DNA from: Agrypnia vestita
Lineage: Eukaryota > Arthropoda > Insecta > Trichoptera > Phryganeidae
Assembly: GCA_016648135.1 (NCBI GenBank)
Contig: JADDOH010009911.1
Coordinates: 28,216-92,215, forward strand
Direction of reading: 5' to 3'
DNA: 64,000 nt
In this document: piece after piece, positions 10,998 to 20,934 of the stretch
How the letters are laid out: every line of letters starts with the position of its first letter
How positions within the stretch are numbered: the stretch's first letter is position 1
Translations under genes and position numbers: made by a program
Notes under the pieces: model-generated
Seen by the model: only the letters and a program-made list of their open reading frames with translations
What the model was told of the DNA's origin: nothing
Database searches by the model: none

Positions 10998-11185
10998 TGG
11001 ATATGTTTTACGTCACCACGTATTCAGCACTTAATTTGTCCAGAAGTGAATCGTCCGTCTCCCTCTGGCGTGTGTTCCTCCCCTCGCGCCGTCCCTCCCG
11101 CCCTGCGGAACCACCCTCCCGCCCCGAGGGAGGACCTCCCGCTGGCTCCCTGATGGAACTGTCTCCCGCAGCAGCCTCCGGTGTG
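10998..11185 (+). other. GC/CT-rich island, possible exon
   Basis: The segment is pyrimidine-rich (CCTCCCGCCCTGCGG, CCACCCTCCCGCCCCGAGG). An open frame from AAAATGG at about 10998 reads into a GTGAGT donor-like site at about 11183. The predicted peptide is proline/serine/arginine-rich without a known domain. It could be a 5' exon, a regulatory island or neither; chance is quite possible. Confidence 0.25.
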
Positions 11186-11284
11186 AGTGATTGAAATGGT
11201 CATAGCGCTGCAAGCAAGGTCTAAAAATTGAAAAAGGACCTCAAATTTATAAAAATGTTTACCTTAACGTCGAACAGAGTTTCG

Positions 11285-11430
11285 GTAAAAAGTAAGTTAA
11301 AAACTACTATTATTAATATTTAAAGCATTAATATTGTAGTCAGATATTTCAACAAAATGCTATACGTAACTCGTCTCTTCGTCAGGACATGTACTACTAG
11401 TACACTACTAGTACAAGATCCCGACTAAGG
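11285..11430 (+). repeat. Family T foldback fragment (copy with left arm only)
   Basis: TATTAATATTTAAAGCATTA, then CGTCTCTTCGTCAGGAC, match the left arm of the full T element at 55990-56350. It ends in the small palindrome ACTACTAGTACACTACTAGT. Confidence 0.6.
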
Positions 11431-11702
11431 TCGACCTTCATCCATGTGATTACCGAATGAAATATATTTTTTAGCAATCAACAAACATATTGCGAAGGGT
11501 TGCCTGGTGAAATTAATTCAAGCCTACCTTTAATTAAAATTAATGTGATACATTTTTTTTCAATTTTTCACTTATCCGTTAACCAAACGAAATCAATATT
11601 GATTGAGAGTAGGAAGCATCAGGAATGAGAAAATGTTGGGTTGCCTATCTTTTTCTGGTCCATACTATAGGTTGCCAGGTAAAAATAGGTGAGTTATTAC
11701 TA

Positions 11703-11818
11703 GATATTTACACTCATCTGTTTTCTTAATGAAATTTATATTAAAATATAGGTAATTTTATTACGAACACGATGGTTTTCACAAATTTCATTAAGAAAAC
11801 AGATGAATGTAAATACAT
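11703..11818. repeat. Hairpin with ~35-base arms
   Basis: TATTTACACTCATCTGTTTT plus CTTAATGAAATTT at 11706-11740 are mirrored at 11781-11815 with few changes. The loop is about 45 bases. Confidence 0.75.
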
Positions 11819-11834
11819 AGTATTAATTCAGTTT

Positions 11835-12526
11835 TTTTTTTGGTCGCAGTCCAGCCAGCCTCTTCATTTCTTGGTAGGTGCTACAGCGCACATCTCCGAT
11901 AATCTCGTCTAAGTAGCTTAATCTCGGGCGGTCTCTACGATCGTTACCTTCAACATTTCCCTCGACGATGGTAAAAAGCAGACCCAGATGCCTTATATTA
12001 TGGCCTATCCAAATCGCTCGTTGTTGGGCAATTCTGTTCAGGAGCCGCCTCTTTTCGCCCACCCTGCTCAACACCTCGTAGTTTCGGATATGTTCTGACC
12101 GATGGATCCTCGCCATGCGCCTGTAGCACCACATCTCAAAGGCCGCTACCTCCCGGACATGCACTGGCCGATGCCGATGGTCCATGTTTCGCTACCATAC
12201 ATCAACACACTCCAGACAAGAGTTTTAATTATGTTTTTCCTAACCTTTAAATCAATATTGGGGGATTCAAGGATTTTGGATTTTTTGTTGAAGGCGACTC
12301 TTGCCTGTTGTATTCTGCTTATGATGTCTGCCTCTGAGCGGCCATCTTGGGAAATTTTGCTATCCAAATATATGAATTCTTTCACTTGTTTGATAGCGAC
12401 GCTACTCAATACAACATTTCTCGACACTTCTTCTCTTCCAACATCTGTCCTATCCAACCTGTAGTATGGACCAGAAAAAGATAGGCAACCCAACCGTTTA
12501 TTGTTTCTTATGCTTCCTGCTCTCAA
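11835..12526 (-). mobile_element. Non-LTR endonuclease-reverse transcriptase C-terminal fragment
   Basis: The first frame gives RLGCLSFSGPYYRLDRTDVG, KQVKEFIYLDSKISQDGRSE, ADIISRIQQARVAFNKK, NIIKTLVWSVLMYGSETWTI. The second, after a frameshift near 12150-12180, gives FEMWCYRRMARIHRSEHI, VGEKRRLLNRIAQQRAIW, RDRPRLSYLDEIIGDVRC and STYQEMKRLAG. It is the segment after the catalytic core, fairly well preserved. Dead because truncated and frameshifted. Confidence 0.9.
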
Positions 12527-12621
12527 TCAGTATTGATTTCGTTTGGTTAACAAATAAGTGAAAAAGTTATAGAAAAATGTATTACATTAATTTGGGAAAT
12601 ATTGAAGGCAATAATCAATCA

Positions 12622-12720
12622 TAGAGGCCGCCCGAGATCAAGCTACATAGACCAGGTTATCGAAGATGTACGCTGTAGCACCTACCAAGAGATGAAGAGG
12701 CTGGCAAGTGATAGAGGAGT
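12622..12720 (+). mobile_element. Small reverse transcriptase tail fragment, opposite orientation
   Basis: RGRPRSSYIDQVIEDVRCST then YQEMKRLASDRG match the end of the preceding element, but on the plus strand. Together the two fragments form a head-to-head inverted pair. Confidence 0.75.
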
Positions 12721-12741
12721 GGAGAGATCGAGTGGTTGGTG

Positions 12742-12778
12742 CCTTAGAGTATATACATAGATTGTATATACTCTAAGG
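12742..12778. repeat. Perfect 16-base hairpin
   Basis: CCTTAGAGTATATACA, five-base loop, TGTATATACTCTAAGG. The stem is perfect. Confidence 0.85.
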
Positions 12779-12779
12779 T

Positions 12780-13073
12780 TGGTGCAGACCAATCCTATGA
12801 TGGTTACAAAAAAAATATTTTTAAAAATTTTTAAAAAATACGTGTGGGTATTGCGTGCACCTTTCCAATGAGATGAGAGGGTTAAAAGTTTTTTGGTCTC
12901 ATAATTCAAATACTATTATAAAAATAATAAAAGTCATTATTTCTAATTTAACGTAATCTAATCTAGCATTTTATTATTTTACAATTTTTATTACATTTTA
13001 ATAGTAAAATGACTATCAAAATTTTATTACCACAAAAATTTGTTTGACGTTTAATTATTTTATGTATATGAAT
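12780..13073. other. AT-rich spacer
   Basis: Nothing recognisable apart from A/T runs. Confidence 0.5.
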
Positions 13074-13480
13074 TGTCACGACATTCTAAATTCATAATCG
13101 TTTTGGAAGATTTAGAAACTACTGAAAGTAGATGGGAAATGAAAATCGAAACACGCGAGAACATAGAGAAGGTACCAGAAAAGAACATTTCCTATATAAC
13201 GCGTGGCGATGAAACGTGGACACAGATGTTGTTTTGACAGTTTACACAATTAACAAAAAGCCACAGATAAGTGAGCAGCCGATTCAATGCGAGTATTGGC
13301 AACTTTAAGTACCCGAGTATCTATCTGTGTGCGGAATATTTTGGATTCCGTTGAGAACGGCGTAATAAACTGTTCCACAGGCAAGTGGAAGATTCTCGAG
13401 TAACGATTAGTATGAAACAGTTAGGTTTATGTCCAATGACTTTGTGTAGAAAGTAAAATCATTCGTTCGTTTTAAAAATG
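13074..13480 (+). mobile_element. Possible solo LTR (weak)
   Basis: It starts TGTCACGACATTC, which resembles the terminal TGTNACG of the LTR-like block at 54435. It carries a TATATAA-type box at about 13192 and AATAAACT at about 13363. Its tail GTCCAATGACTTTGTG is nearly the same as GTCCAGTGACTTTGTG at about 55120. The right boundary and target duplication were not found. Confidence 0.35.
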
Positions 13481-13724
13481 GCTTAATAATAATTATTATA
13501 AATGTGTTTAATTTACATCAAATACAAAACAACAATAAACTTCGCGCAGTGCTCATAACCGATAGCGTGCGTCAAGTGCATTATTGCATTACTGTTTAGC
13601 GGGAAGCAGTCGTATATCTTGTCTCTTTCTCACATAGATATCGTACACACATTCTATCAATGTGCATAGCATTGACATGTACCGGTACACACAACACATT
13701 CTAGAAATGCCGTGACCACAGAAT

Positions 13725-13970
13725 ATAAAATTGTACAGAGATGAACTAAACCTCTTCTTTATGCGAGGCGATTAGGTCACAAAGGAATAATGTCCCTCAT
13801 CGCATTTATTTAGGAAACATTTATAATGAAATATAGTATATATTTTTGCGTAGTTACTTAAATTCCCTTGGTAAGCAAAACGAATTTGTTGTTTTTTTTA
13901 AATTTTCTTCTAAACCGAATATATTGAAGTAAAAACGTATTTTTGTACTAAAGCATGACTTATTTGCACG
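13725..13970 (+). repeat. Family L repeat, copy 1
   Basis: Blocks AAACCTCTTCTTTATGCGAG, TAGTTACTTAAATTCCC, TTGGTAAGCAAAACG and CTAAAGCATGACTTATTTGC recur at 18425-19085 and 49285-49510 in the same order. No terminal repeats or coding sequence are seen. Class unknown. Confidence 0.6.
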
Positions 13971-13976
13971 ACTTGA

Positions 13977-14170
13977 GTAGCTTGTTGGTCTTGTGGTTAG
14001 GACACTGGCCTCGTGATACAAAGGTCGCGGGTTCGAACCTCACTCCAGACTAGCAAGTTAGTCCTATTTTCATAGCACAAGCGTTTAGCTTAGTTTGAAA
14101 ATAGTAAGAATATTGATGTGACACGTATTCCGTGTTCACATCTCTATTTATTTTATTAAAAGAAATATTT
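13977..14170 (+). mobile_element. Family C tRNA-derived SINE, copy 1
   Basis: A Pol III split promoter is visible: an A-box-like GTTGGTCTTGTGGTTAGGAC and a perfect B box GGGTTCGAACCTC. A body with TTTGAAAATAGTAAGAATAT follows, and then an A-rich tail. Six more copies are present in the window in both orientations. This copy is intact over head and body. Confidence 0.8.
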
Positions 14171-14317
14171 AAAAAAAAAAGAAATATTTACTAAGACAGT
14201 ATAAATGTTTCAAAATTTACAAGCATTGATAATTATCAAGTAGTATTATTGGATTAAATAGTCATATTTAAAAAAGTCAGCCAGCCGTCGAACCAGATTA
14301 TAAACCAAGAAATTTAC

Positions 14318-14492
14318 CTTGCTTCATGTCTACGTATTGTGGTACCATGGACCGGTCATGACCAAAAAATCGACCTGCAGCCGCTGGCACCAATGCACAA
14401 TGAAGTGCGACACACAACAGAGTCAGAGCCGTTGTACGAACAAGAGCTCCCGTATCGGCCCTACTCTTTCGCCACACAGATTGGCTTGACAT
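14318..14492 (-). CDS. First coding exon of an unidentified secreted or membrane protein
   Basis: ATG at 14492-14490 opens 58 codons that end in phase 1 at a good donor, CAAG|GTAAAT (GT at 14317-14316). The peptide starts MSSQSVWRKSRADTGALVR, then a hydrophobic core TALTLLCVALHCALVPAAAG, then RFFGHDRSMVPQYVDMKQ. Charged N-terminus, hydrophobic stretch and small residues before the glycine fit a signal peptide cleaved after AAA or AAAG. Codon use is balanced and GC-richer than the flanks. CTCTCAGTGACG about 25 bases upstream could be an arthropod initiator (TCAGT) or an acceptor for a 5' UTR intron. The family was not recognised. Following exons should lie at lower coordinates; none was found down to position 1. 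A diverged partial duplicate lies at 36725-36788. Confidence 0.7.
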
Positions 14493-14589
14493 AATTGTAT
14501 CCTTTACATGCGTCACTGAGAGCACACACGTTTCATTCCGTTTCAGGCGGTTTCAATCCGGTTCAGTTTAAGTTGAAAACGGAGAGACA

Positions 14590-14830
14590 GGGAGCACAAT
14601 GGCCGGCGTATTCCAATATCTTTAATGAATTGCGCCCCGGCGTAAGGGTTGTCCCAGCTGATTAAGGGTGTTGTGTGGTGCGGCTGGTATGTGCATAAGC
14701 CGGCAGCTTAGTCGGGGCATTAGTCAATTATATTACAGAGACAGCCCTGCGTCTGTGTGCGGGGGGCGGTTATTAACTCGGAGGTACCGCCCCGCAGGAC
14801 CGAAATGGGCGGTTTGTATTTTATTTAAGA
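14590..14830. promoter_or_regulatory. GC-rich island upstream of the signal-peptide exon
   Basis: The island lies 5' of the minus-strand exon, so it could be promoter or proximal enhancer. It holds CAATGGCCGGCG, AATATCTTTAATGAATTGCG, CAGCTGATTAAGG, GCATTAGTCAATTATATTAC and a G-run at 14761. It is free of repeat families. Confidence 0.5.
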
Positions 14831-14900
14831 AAATATATTGCTAGTGACTTTGCGTGCTTAAAAAATATTACAGGACATGTATGTCTTATAAATTGAAATA

Positions 14901-15620
14901 CTGGGTGTCTAATTGCTAGTAGCAAAAACTTAAGACTTGGATTTCTGCCTTGATAACGAATCGAAAATGTTTAAAAAACCATAATATGTCAATAGTTATG
15001 GAAATATGCAGTTTCAAAGTTTGCATTTTTTTTTTCAATATTTCTGACTTAGCTTTTGCAAAAAAATTAAATAATCACTATAGTAACTTATATCGATTAT
15101 GAAAAATTCATTCGCGTTTTACAAGTCGAATAAAATGATAAAAACCTTGCAAAAATTGAAAATAGAATTTTTTATATTTGATATATTTTACCATTTTATT
15201 TGTGTTGTATTGAACCAAATTTTATTTATTTATTTTATTTTATTTTTTAATAGAAATGCGAACATGGAATACGTGTCACATCAATATTCTTACTATTTTC
15301 AAACTAAGCTAGACGCTTGTACTATGAAAATAGGACTAACTTGCTAGTCTGGAGTGAGGTTCGAACCCGCGACCTTTGGATCACGGGTCGAGTGTTCTAA
15401 CCACAAGACCAACAAGCTACTCACAATGAATTTTTCATAATCGATATAAATTACTGTAATGATAGTTCAACTTTTTGCAAAAACTAAGTCAGAAATATTG
15501 AAAAAAAATGACAACTTTGATATTGCAGATCTTCATGGATTGTTGTTTGAACATTTTCAACTCATTATCAAGGCAGGAATCTACCTGTAAAGTTTTTTCT
15601 ACTAGCTATGAGACACCCTG
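14901..15620. mobile_element. Family B mariner-like MITE, copy 2 (complete, interrupted)
   Basis: The ends are TA-CTGGGTGTCTAATTGC and GCTATGAGACACCCTG-TA, that is inverted CAGGGTGTCT-type termini with a TA duplication. Arm blocks CAATATTTCTGACTTAG and AAAATTCATTCG are mirrored on the right. A family C SINE has inserted in the centre. Confidence 0.8.
15215..15425 (-). mobile_element. Family C SINE, copy 2, inserted in B copy 2
   Basis: On the minus strand: GTAGCTTGTTGGTCTTGTGG, B box GGGTTCGAACCTC, body CTTAGTTTGAAAATAGTAAG and a (AAATAAAT)n-type tail at 15215-15240. It interrupts the right arm of B, which resumes at CAATGAATTTTTCATAATCG. Confidence 0.8.
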
Positions 15621-15624
15621 TATA

Positions 15625-15935
15625 ATAGCTAGTATCAAAATCTTTTGGGGAGTTCTCTTTATTAAAATTTTAAATAGAAAATATAATTTACATTTTCGTT
15701 GAAATGTACACAGTTAAGGAGATAAGAGTTAAAAATATCTGAAAGTAAAAAACAAGAATTGATTCAAATTTCTGCACGGTTATAATCATTATATTAGACT
15801 TGTAACAAAGCGATTTATACTCGATATAAGTTACTTTCATGATATTCCAATGTTTTAATTTGCTTAGTAAGAAATATTGAAAACAAATGCAAACTTAGCT
15901 GTCAATAATTACATCCACTGAACTTGAAAATCAAT
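15625..15935 (+). mobile_element. Family B fragment, copy 3 (degenerate)
   Basis: GCTAGTATCAAAATC...AAATAGAAAATAT...TACACAGTTAAGGAGATAAG parallels the fragment at 10676. The right part has TACTCGATATAAGTTACTTTC and AGTAAGAAATATTGAAAAC. It abuts copy 2. Confidence 0.55.
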
Positions 15936-15957
15936 GTCTCATAAAATACATACAGTA

Positions 15958-16065
15958 TAATACTAGTGTAGCAGGCAGGGCACAGAATGTAGTGCTTTAC
16001 TTAATTGCCAAAATCCTCAGCAATCATGCCATTAGGTTATAATTTCGGTAAACAAAAAAAAAAAT
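15958..16065 (+). repeat. Family O repeat, copy 1
   Basis: TACTAGTGTAGCAGGCAGGG, GTAGTG and CCTCAG blocks match, in reverse complement, the copy at 31860-31945. Class unknown. Confidence 0.5.
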
Positions 16066-16094
16066 TATACCCAAGACAAAACAAAATACCAAGA

Positions 16095-16212
16095 TTTTTA
16101 TTATTTTTAAACTTAGCTTAACGCCCATGCTATGAAGAATAGGAGTTATTTTTTTACACTGAACCAGTAGGCAAGTGTCTTAACTACTAGATTAACAAGC
16201 GCGTCAACATTT
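16095..16212 (-). mobile_element. Family C SINE, copy 3 (decayed)
   Basis: In reverse orientation: GCTTGTTAATCTAGTAGTTA, AGACACTTGCC, then GTGTAAAA instead of an intact B box, and AGCATGGGCGTTAAGCTAAG. The B box is lost. Confidence 0.55.
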
Positions 16213-16484
16213 ATTTATAATTATTATTGATGTATGTATGTATATTGTTTTAATTATATTATTTTTATTAGATATTTGACTCCAATATTCGTACAACATT
16301 TTTGTAATAAAAGGTGTTTATTTATTGTTTATTAAAAACATTTTAGAATAATCCCGCATAGTCTAGAAGTATCTAAAACTACTAATTTACTCCAGACAAT
16401 TTTCGAGCGAAGAGAATAATTTTTCATGTGAATTCTATTGATTTCTGGTTTGCATAGGTGTTAATCTTTTAACGAGGTGTTATT

Positions 16485-16645
16485 TTTTAAATAGAAAAGC
16501 GAATACGAAATATGTGCCGCATCAATACACTGACTATTTTGAGTTGCTGGTGTCCTGGAATGGGGCTCAAACCACCGACCATCAGATTACTAGGCGATTG
16601 TTATGACAATTACAGCAACAAGCTATATTTTTATTATTATTCTAT
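16485..16645 (-). mobile_element. Family C SINE, copy 4
   Basis: In reverse orientation it carries AGCTTGTTGCTGTAATTGTC, the B box GTGGTTTGAGCCCCA and the tail blocks TAGTCAGTGTATTGATGCGG, with CATATTTCGTATTCGC. It is diverged but complete in order. Confidence 0.65.
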
Positions 16646-16794
16646 TTCTATATCAGCAAATACGTCACAGTATATTTTCACTACTTGTTGCAGTTTTGAC
16701 GAAATCGTTAATGGCAAAGTTGTATTCTAGAACTATAAAAAATGTTCATATTTGTTGAAATAAACACCCCATATTATTAATCGTAGATTCTGCA

Positions 16795-16980
16795 CATTAT
16801 AATATATGCCTCCCATTGCGGCCCTGCAAACGTCAGCGCTCCGGCACGCCCGGCACGCGAGCCACTCCGGTATAATTGACTAATTCCTCCCACCGCTCCC
16901 ATACCACCCCCCACCAACGCTGCATTCAGGAAAGGCGAGCTCTGTCCGGAAACAGGGTTGCCACCAAAAGCAGGGAAATA
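16795..16980. promoter_or_regulatory. GC-rich island, candidate conserved regulatory element
   Basis: CCTCCCATTGCGGCCCTGC, CGGCACGCCCGGCACGCGAG and GGTATAATTGACTAATTCC lie together. No repeat match and no coding frame of note. Confidence 0.4.
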
Positions 16981-17170
16981 AAAAATTAACTTTTTATTCT
17001 AGATACGAAAGTCGGAAGCTAAAGCGAGTGCAGTCTGTATATTGAAATTGACTTTCCGTTATATGTATATTTTTTTATTTATGTATAACATGTTATTGCA
17101 CTAGTTGTTATGAAAACAATAACATGTTTAAATTATTGTACTTTAAACTTTTGCGCTCAATGGAGCGCCA

Positions 17171-17282
17171 ATGGGCGACAAAGTGTCGTCATAGTAAATT
17201 CCGTTGTAATTTCGTTGGAGACAATGTGTCGCCATAGTTAATTCCGTTATAACTCCGTTGGGGACAATGTGTCGTCATACTG
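17171..17282. repeat. Tandem repeat, 43-base unit, ~2.5 copies
   Basis: ACAAWGTGTCGYCATAGT starts at 17178, 17221 and 17264, an exact 43-base step, with TTAATTCCGTTATAAC-like sequence between. Confidence 0.8.
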
Positions 17283-18232
17283 TCCCACTAAGCCAAAAAG
17301 CAGTATCTCTATTAAAAAAATTACTAAGTAAATGAAGGAAACGCGAATGTAGCAAAAATTTATTTCAATCATTCAAATGAACATTAATTTTTTTTTTGTT
17401 CGGTCAATAGATATTGAGTTAATACAGACAAAAAAGGTTATTTTATTATTATTTGAGGTATTTTTATATAGTTTAAACCTTAAGGCGGCACATTTACTGC
17501 AAATGCACATTTCGGCGTTTTTTTTTTTAAGAAAATGACGGTTTTTTATTTTTCATTTATATCAGAATGTATATTCTAGACTGCAATTTTTTAAGGCAGT
17601 GACATAGATAAAACCTTTGTTCTTATATAAAAGTTATAAACTGAACATAATTTACAATAATTAAGAAAATATAAGCATTAATCGAAAGGCCGCGGCCAAA
17701 AAAATCGTTTTAATGAATATTTATACGTACGCACAATATGTTTCTTATTATAATATATATAACATATAAAGTAACTTCGTTACCTAGAATTCCTACAAAG
17801 GAAATTAATAAAGTTATAATGTTTTAAATTTGCAAGAAATTTTTACGTTTTTTGTTGATTTTATAACGCTTTTTATTTATATAAAGAGACAATTTTAAAC
17901 AGTAGATATATTCTAGTTATTCCCATATTTTGAGGTTTACTCACTAAATAAAAGTTTTTTAAAATAAAAACACATTAATTATTATTTAAAAATAAAAATT
18001 TCAAAGTATGAATGTGCCGATAACGCTGCCAACGGCATTCTGTATTATAATTACGTCATTCTTTTTTCTGGAAGAAAAGTCCTACTACCCATTAGCGCAT
18101 GTATTGTATAAGCACATTACATTAGTTCTATACAGTAATTGCTGTTATTCGGATGCATAGATTGTAATATATTTACCACGCAGTTTCAATTGCGCGGAAT
18201 CAGGCTGGATTTTATCCTCAGAGGGATGATCA
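17283..18232. other. AT-rich spacer
   Basis: No genes or element ends recognised. The segment is rich in A/T runs, with a GC-richer patch at about 18030-18220. Confidence 0.45.
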
Positions 18233-18425
18233 TTAATTGAGATGAATTATAGAAGCCTCACGAAGAGACGAAGACAGAAGAGACGAAGCTATTTATACGG
18301 GAAACGTGTGTGGAAGTAATTATAGAGTGGCCCAGGACTTATGACACAATTGAATGACCTGTATGAGCAAGTGATCACTTTACACAATGCAACGCTTACC
18401 AATTCCACCATAAGAGTACAGAGTA
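18233..18425 (+). mobile_element. Family A, copy 3 (left arm only)
   Basis: GAATTATAGAAGCCTCACG, GAAGCTATTTATACGGGAAA, AAGTGATCACTTTACACAAT and ACCAATTCCACCATAAGAG follow the order of the A left arm. A short internal duplication of GAAGAGACGAAG is present. It runs directly into Family L copy 2. Confidence 0.7.
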
Positions 18426-19085
18426 TAAAATTACACAGAATCGAAACCTCTTCTTTAGGCGAGGAGACTGGGGCACAGAGGAAATATATCCCCCCTCATA
18501 TATATTTAAAACACAATTAAAATTCATTAAATTAATAAAAACGTAAAAATGAAAATAAATCAATTAAAGTTAAATTATTTATTATTACGTAATTAAATTC
18601 CCCAGTAAACAAAAGGTATTTTTTACATTTTTTTTTATTTATTTAACATAACATTACATTAAATTTCATTACAAATATAATTATACAATAATAATTTATC
18701 ATACAATCATATTATACAATATGTAACTACCCAACTAGGCTGGCCTGTTTTAGGGCAAGTTATATATTTCATTTTAAAACACAATATTCGACTATAGGTA
18801 CTCATTAACATATATAATAAATTAATGATTTAGAGTTCAAGTAAATTAGTACATTATAAAAATTTTAATCAGATTAAAACAATACAAATACTTTAATTAA
18901 ATTAATACTATAAAAAATTAAATTAGATAAATACATTATATAAATTAATACTAACAGTAGTTTTCCAAATAAGATAATTAGATAAATATTTTTTTAATTT
19001 CGTTCTTAACCGAGTGTCTTCAAGCAGTAAAGACGTCATTTTGTAAAAAAGCGCGACTTATTTACGAAGAAATTTTATTTTGATG
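18426..19085 (+). repeat. Family L repeat, copy 2, with an AT-rich insertion
   Basis: Left part: AAACCTCTTCTTTAGGCGAG and AATTAAATTCCCCAGTAAAC. Right part, after ~350 AT-rich bases (18640-18990): CAGTAAAGACGTCATTTTG and GCGCGACTTATTTACG. Confidence 0.5.
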
Positions 19086-19630
19086 AGTATTTAGTTTTAC
19101 CGTTTCATAAAAGTATTTTTTTAAACAAGTCAAACGTAGCGGAACCAGCGGTAGAACCACAGCATGGACCAAAAAATTTACCTTAGTTAATATTTGTATA
19201 TTTTGTTATATTAAAAATAATTAATATCTTGCTTAATATATTATATTATATAATTGGAACAGCCCTCTCTTCATACAGCCTTGTAAATTTGCAATATAGG
19301 TGTGTACCCATAGCAGAGTGCCAAATAAGGGTAGTTCCAAGTTTTGGGTAGAAAACAGGACCTGGGGGTAGAATGGATGGGGAAGGGGTGGAGAGCTAAA
19401 TATCCAATAATGCCGGTCTTCACGAGAGCAGATTAAGACTGGAGCAATATGGGACTGCTTTTCTGATGATCACTACATATGAAGGTGCGTCTCACCAAAT
19501 CCTGCGCTAGTTAGATGCGAGATATTTCAAATTTAATTAAAAGTTTATTGAGGATATTATTTTAAAATATACATATTATTTGAATGGTTCGTCATGTTAA
19601 GTACTTTTAAACGTATTTCCCAACCGCACT
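19086..19630. other. Non-coding spacer with a moderately GC-rich patch
   Basis: The patch at 19260-19510 (GGACCTGGGGGTAGAATGG, TAATGCCGGTCTTCACG) may be the untranslated end of an old retroelement. No frame supports this. Confidence 0.3.
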
Positions 19631-19632
19631 AT

Positions 19633-20173
19633 ACAGGGTTATTTGTAAAACATTAATAACCTCGCAGGACTATACTCCTGCCTTGATTATGAGTCGAAAA
19701 TGTTCAAGCTATTGTGACTTAATATCAATAGTTATGGAGATATGCGACATCGAAATTTGCATTTTTTTTCAATATTTCTGACTTATTTTTTGCAAAACGT
19801 TGGACTATCATTATAGTAGCTTATATCGAGTATGAAAAATTCATTCGTTTCAATACAAGTTAAATAAAATGATAAAAACGCTGAAAAAACTCCAATTGGA
19901 GAACATTCCAATTGGAATTCGAAGGTTTTTATTTTTTTATTTGACCCGTATTAAAGGGAATGAATTTTTCATATTCGATATAAGTTACTGTAATGATAGT
20001 CTAACGTTTTACAAAAAATAAGTCAGAAATATTGAAAAAAAAAATTCAAACTTTGATGTCGCATATCTCCATAACTATTGATATTAGGTTACAATAGCTT
20101 GAACATTTTCGACTCATAATCAAGGCAGGAATATAGTCCTGCGAGGTTATTAATGTTTTACAAATAATCCTGT
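19633..20173. mobile_element. Family B mariner-like MITE, copy 4 (complete, near-palindromic)
   Basis: TA-CAGGGTTATTTGTAAAAC at the left is mirrored by GTTTTACAAATAATCCTG-TA at the right. Arms of ~240 bases match almost throughout, including TTAATAACCTCGCAGGA, GATTATGAGTCGAAAATG, CAATATTTCTGACTTATTTT and GAAAAATTCATTCG. The centre is the small palindrome CCAATTGGAGAACATTCCAA. No coding capacity. The TA flanks and CAGGGT ends fit the Tc1/mariner class. Confidence 0.85.
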
Positions 20174-20317
20174 AAATGCATAGGAATTAAACGGTATAAC
20201 GAATTTGATGCTCAAATCAAGCTAGAAACATTAAATTAATTTGATAAGTCAAAATAAAATCAGAGTAACTGTCAATTAACACTACATTTCTATTATTGTG
20301 AACCAAACTAACTTTTA

Positions 20318-20520
20318 ATAGAGATTACCATCCATCGTCCATTATCATCGTCCGTCATCCCATCAGCCCAGATGTGATGATGAACCCTGCAAAGGAGCTC
20401 ATTGTAATAGCGTTTGTGCAATGGGATCCAAAACGTCGGTCAGAAAGTTCGTAAAAACCCGGCATAATACCCCAGAAAACACAGACTAGAAGATTCTGAA
20501 CGGCCGTGAAAACCTAAGAA
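20318..20520 (+). mobile_element. Family G element, single arm
   Basis: CATCAGCCC...GATGATGAACCCTGCAA, TGGGATCCAAAACGTCGG, GTTCGTAAAAACCCGGCATA and ATACCCCAGAAAACACAGAC match both arms of the foldback at 36893-37815. Confidence 0.65.
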
Positions 20521-20934
20521 CATTATGAATGTTGTTATTATGCACAACTCATCTATATCATAAAAATGTGAATTCCTCCCAAAGTAAATTTTGGGGCTAA
20601 TAGTTGCTAAGATAATAATGTAAAATAAGATTAATTTGTTAACCTTTAACATTTCTTATGATTCAATAATGTCGTGCGTTTGAACTGAAATCATTGAAGG
20701 CAAATAAATTATAATGCTGTTTTATTTTATTTATTAAATAACTTATACTTATGTATTTATTAAATAAATAAAATAGATGAGTTTTTGTATTTGGTAGGAA
20801 TTTTCGATAGAAGAGAGGTTGAGAAAAAATATATTGTTAGGACTCCAGGGTATAAGGTGAATGGCGCTTAGAATGCAATAATTTCTAATAGAAACATATT
20901 AATCGTGTCAAACCTAGCGGTATAGAATGGAATT

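Larger units (their letters stand above)
11590..12555. repeat. Inverted ~100-base duplication flanking a reverse transcriptase fragment
   Basis: The arm at 11590-11690 (AACCAAACGAAATCAATAT, GGTTGCCTATCTTTTTCTGG, TCCATACTATAGGTT) recurs in inverted orientation at 12455-12550. The right arm is itself the coding start of the RT fragment (LGCLSFSGPYYRL), so the left arm is an inverted duplicate of the element's own sequence. Confidence 0.7.

Noticed and set aside
13977..14060. Possible functional tRNA gene
   Set aside because: A and B boxes are present, but there is no acceptor stem pairing, and the same head recurs with a common body and A-rich tail. It is a SINE.
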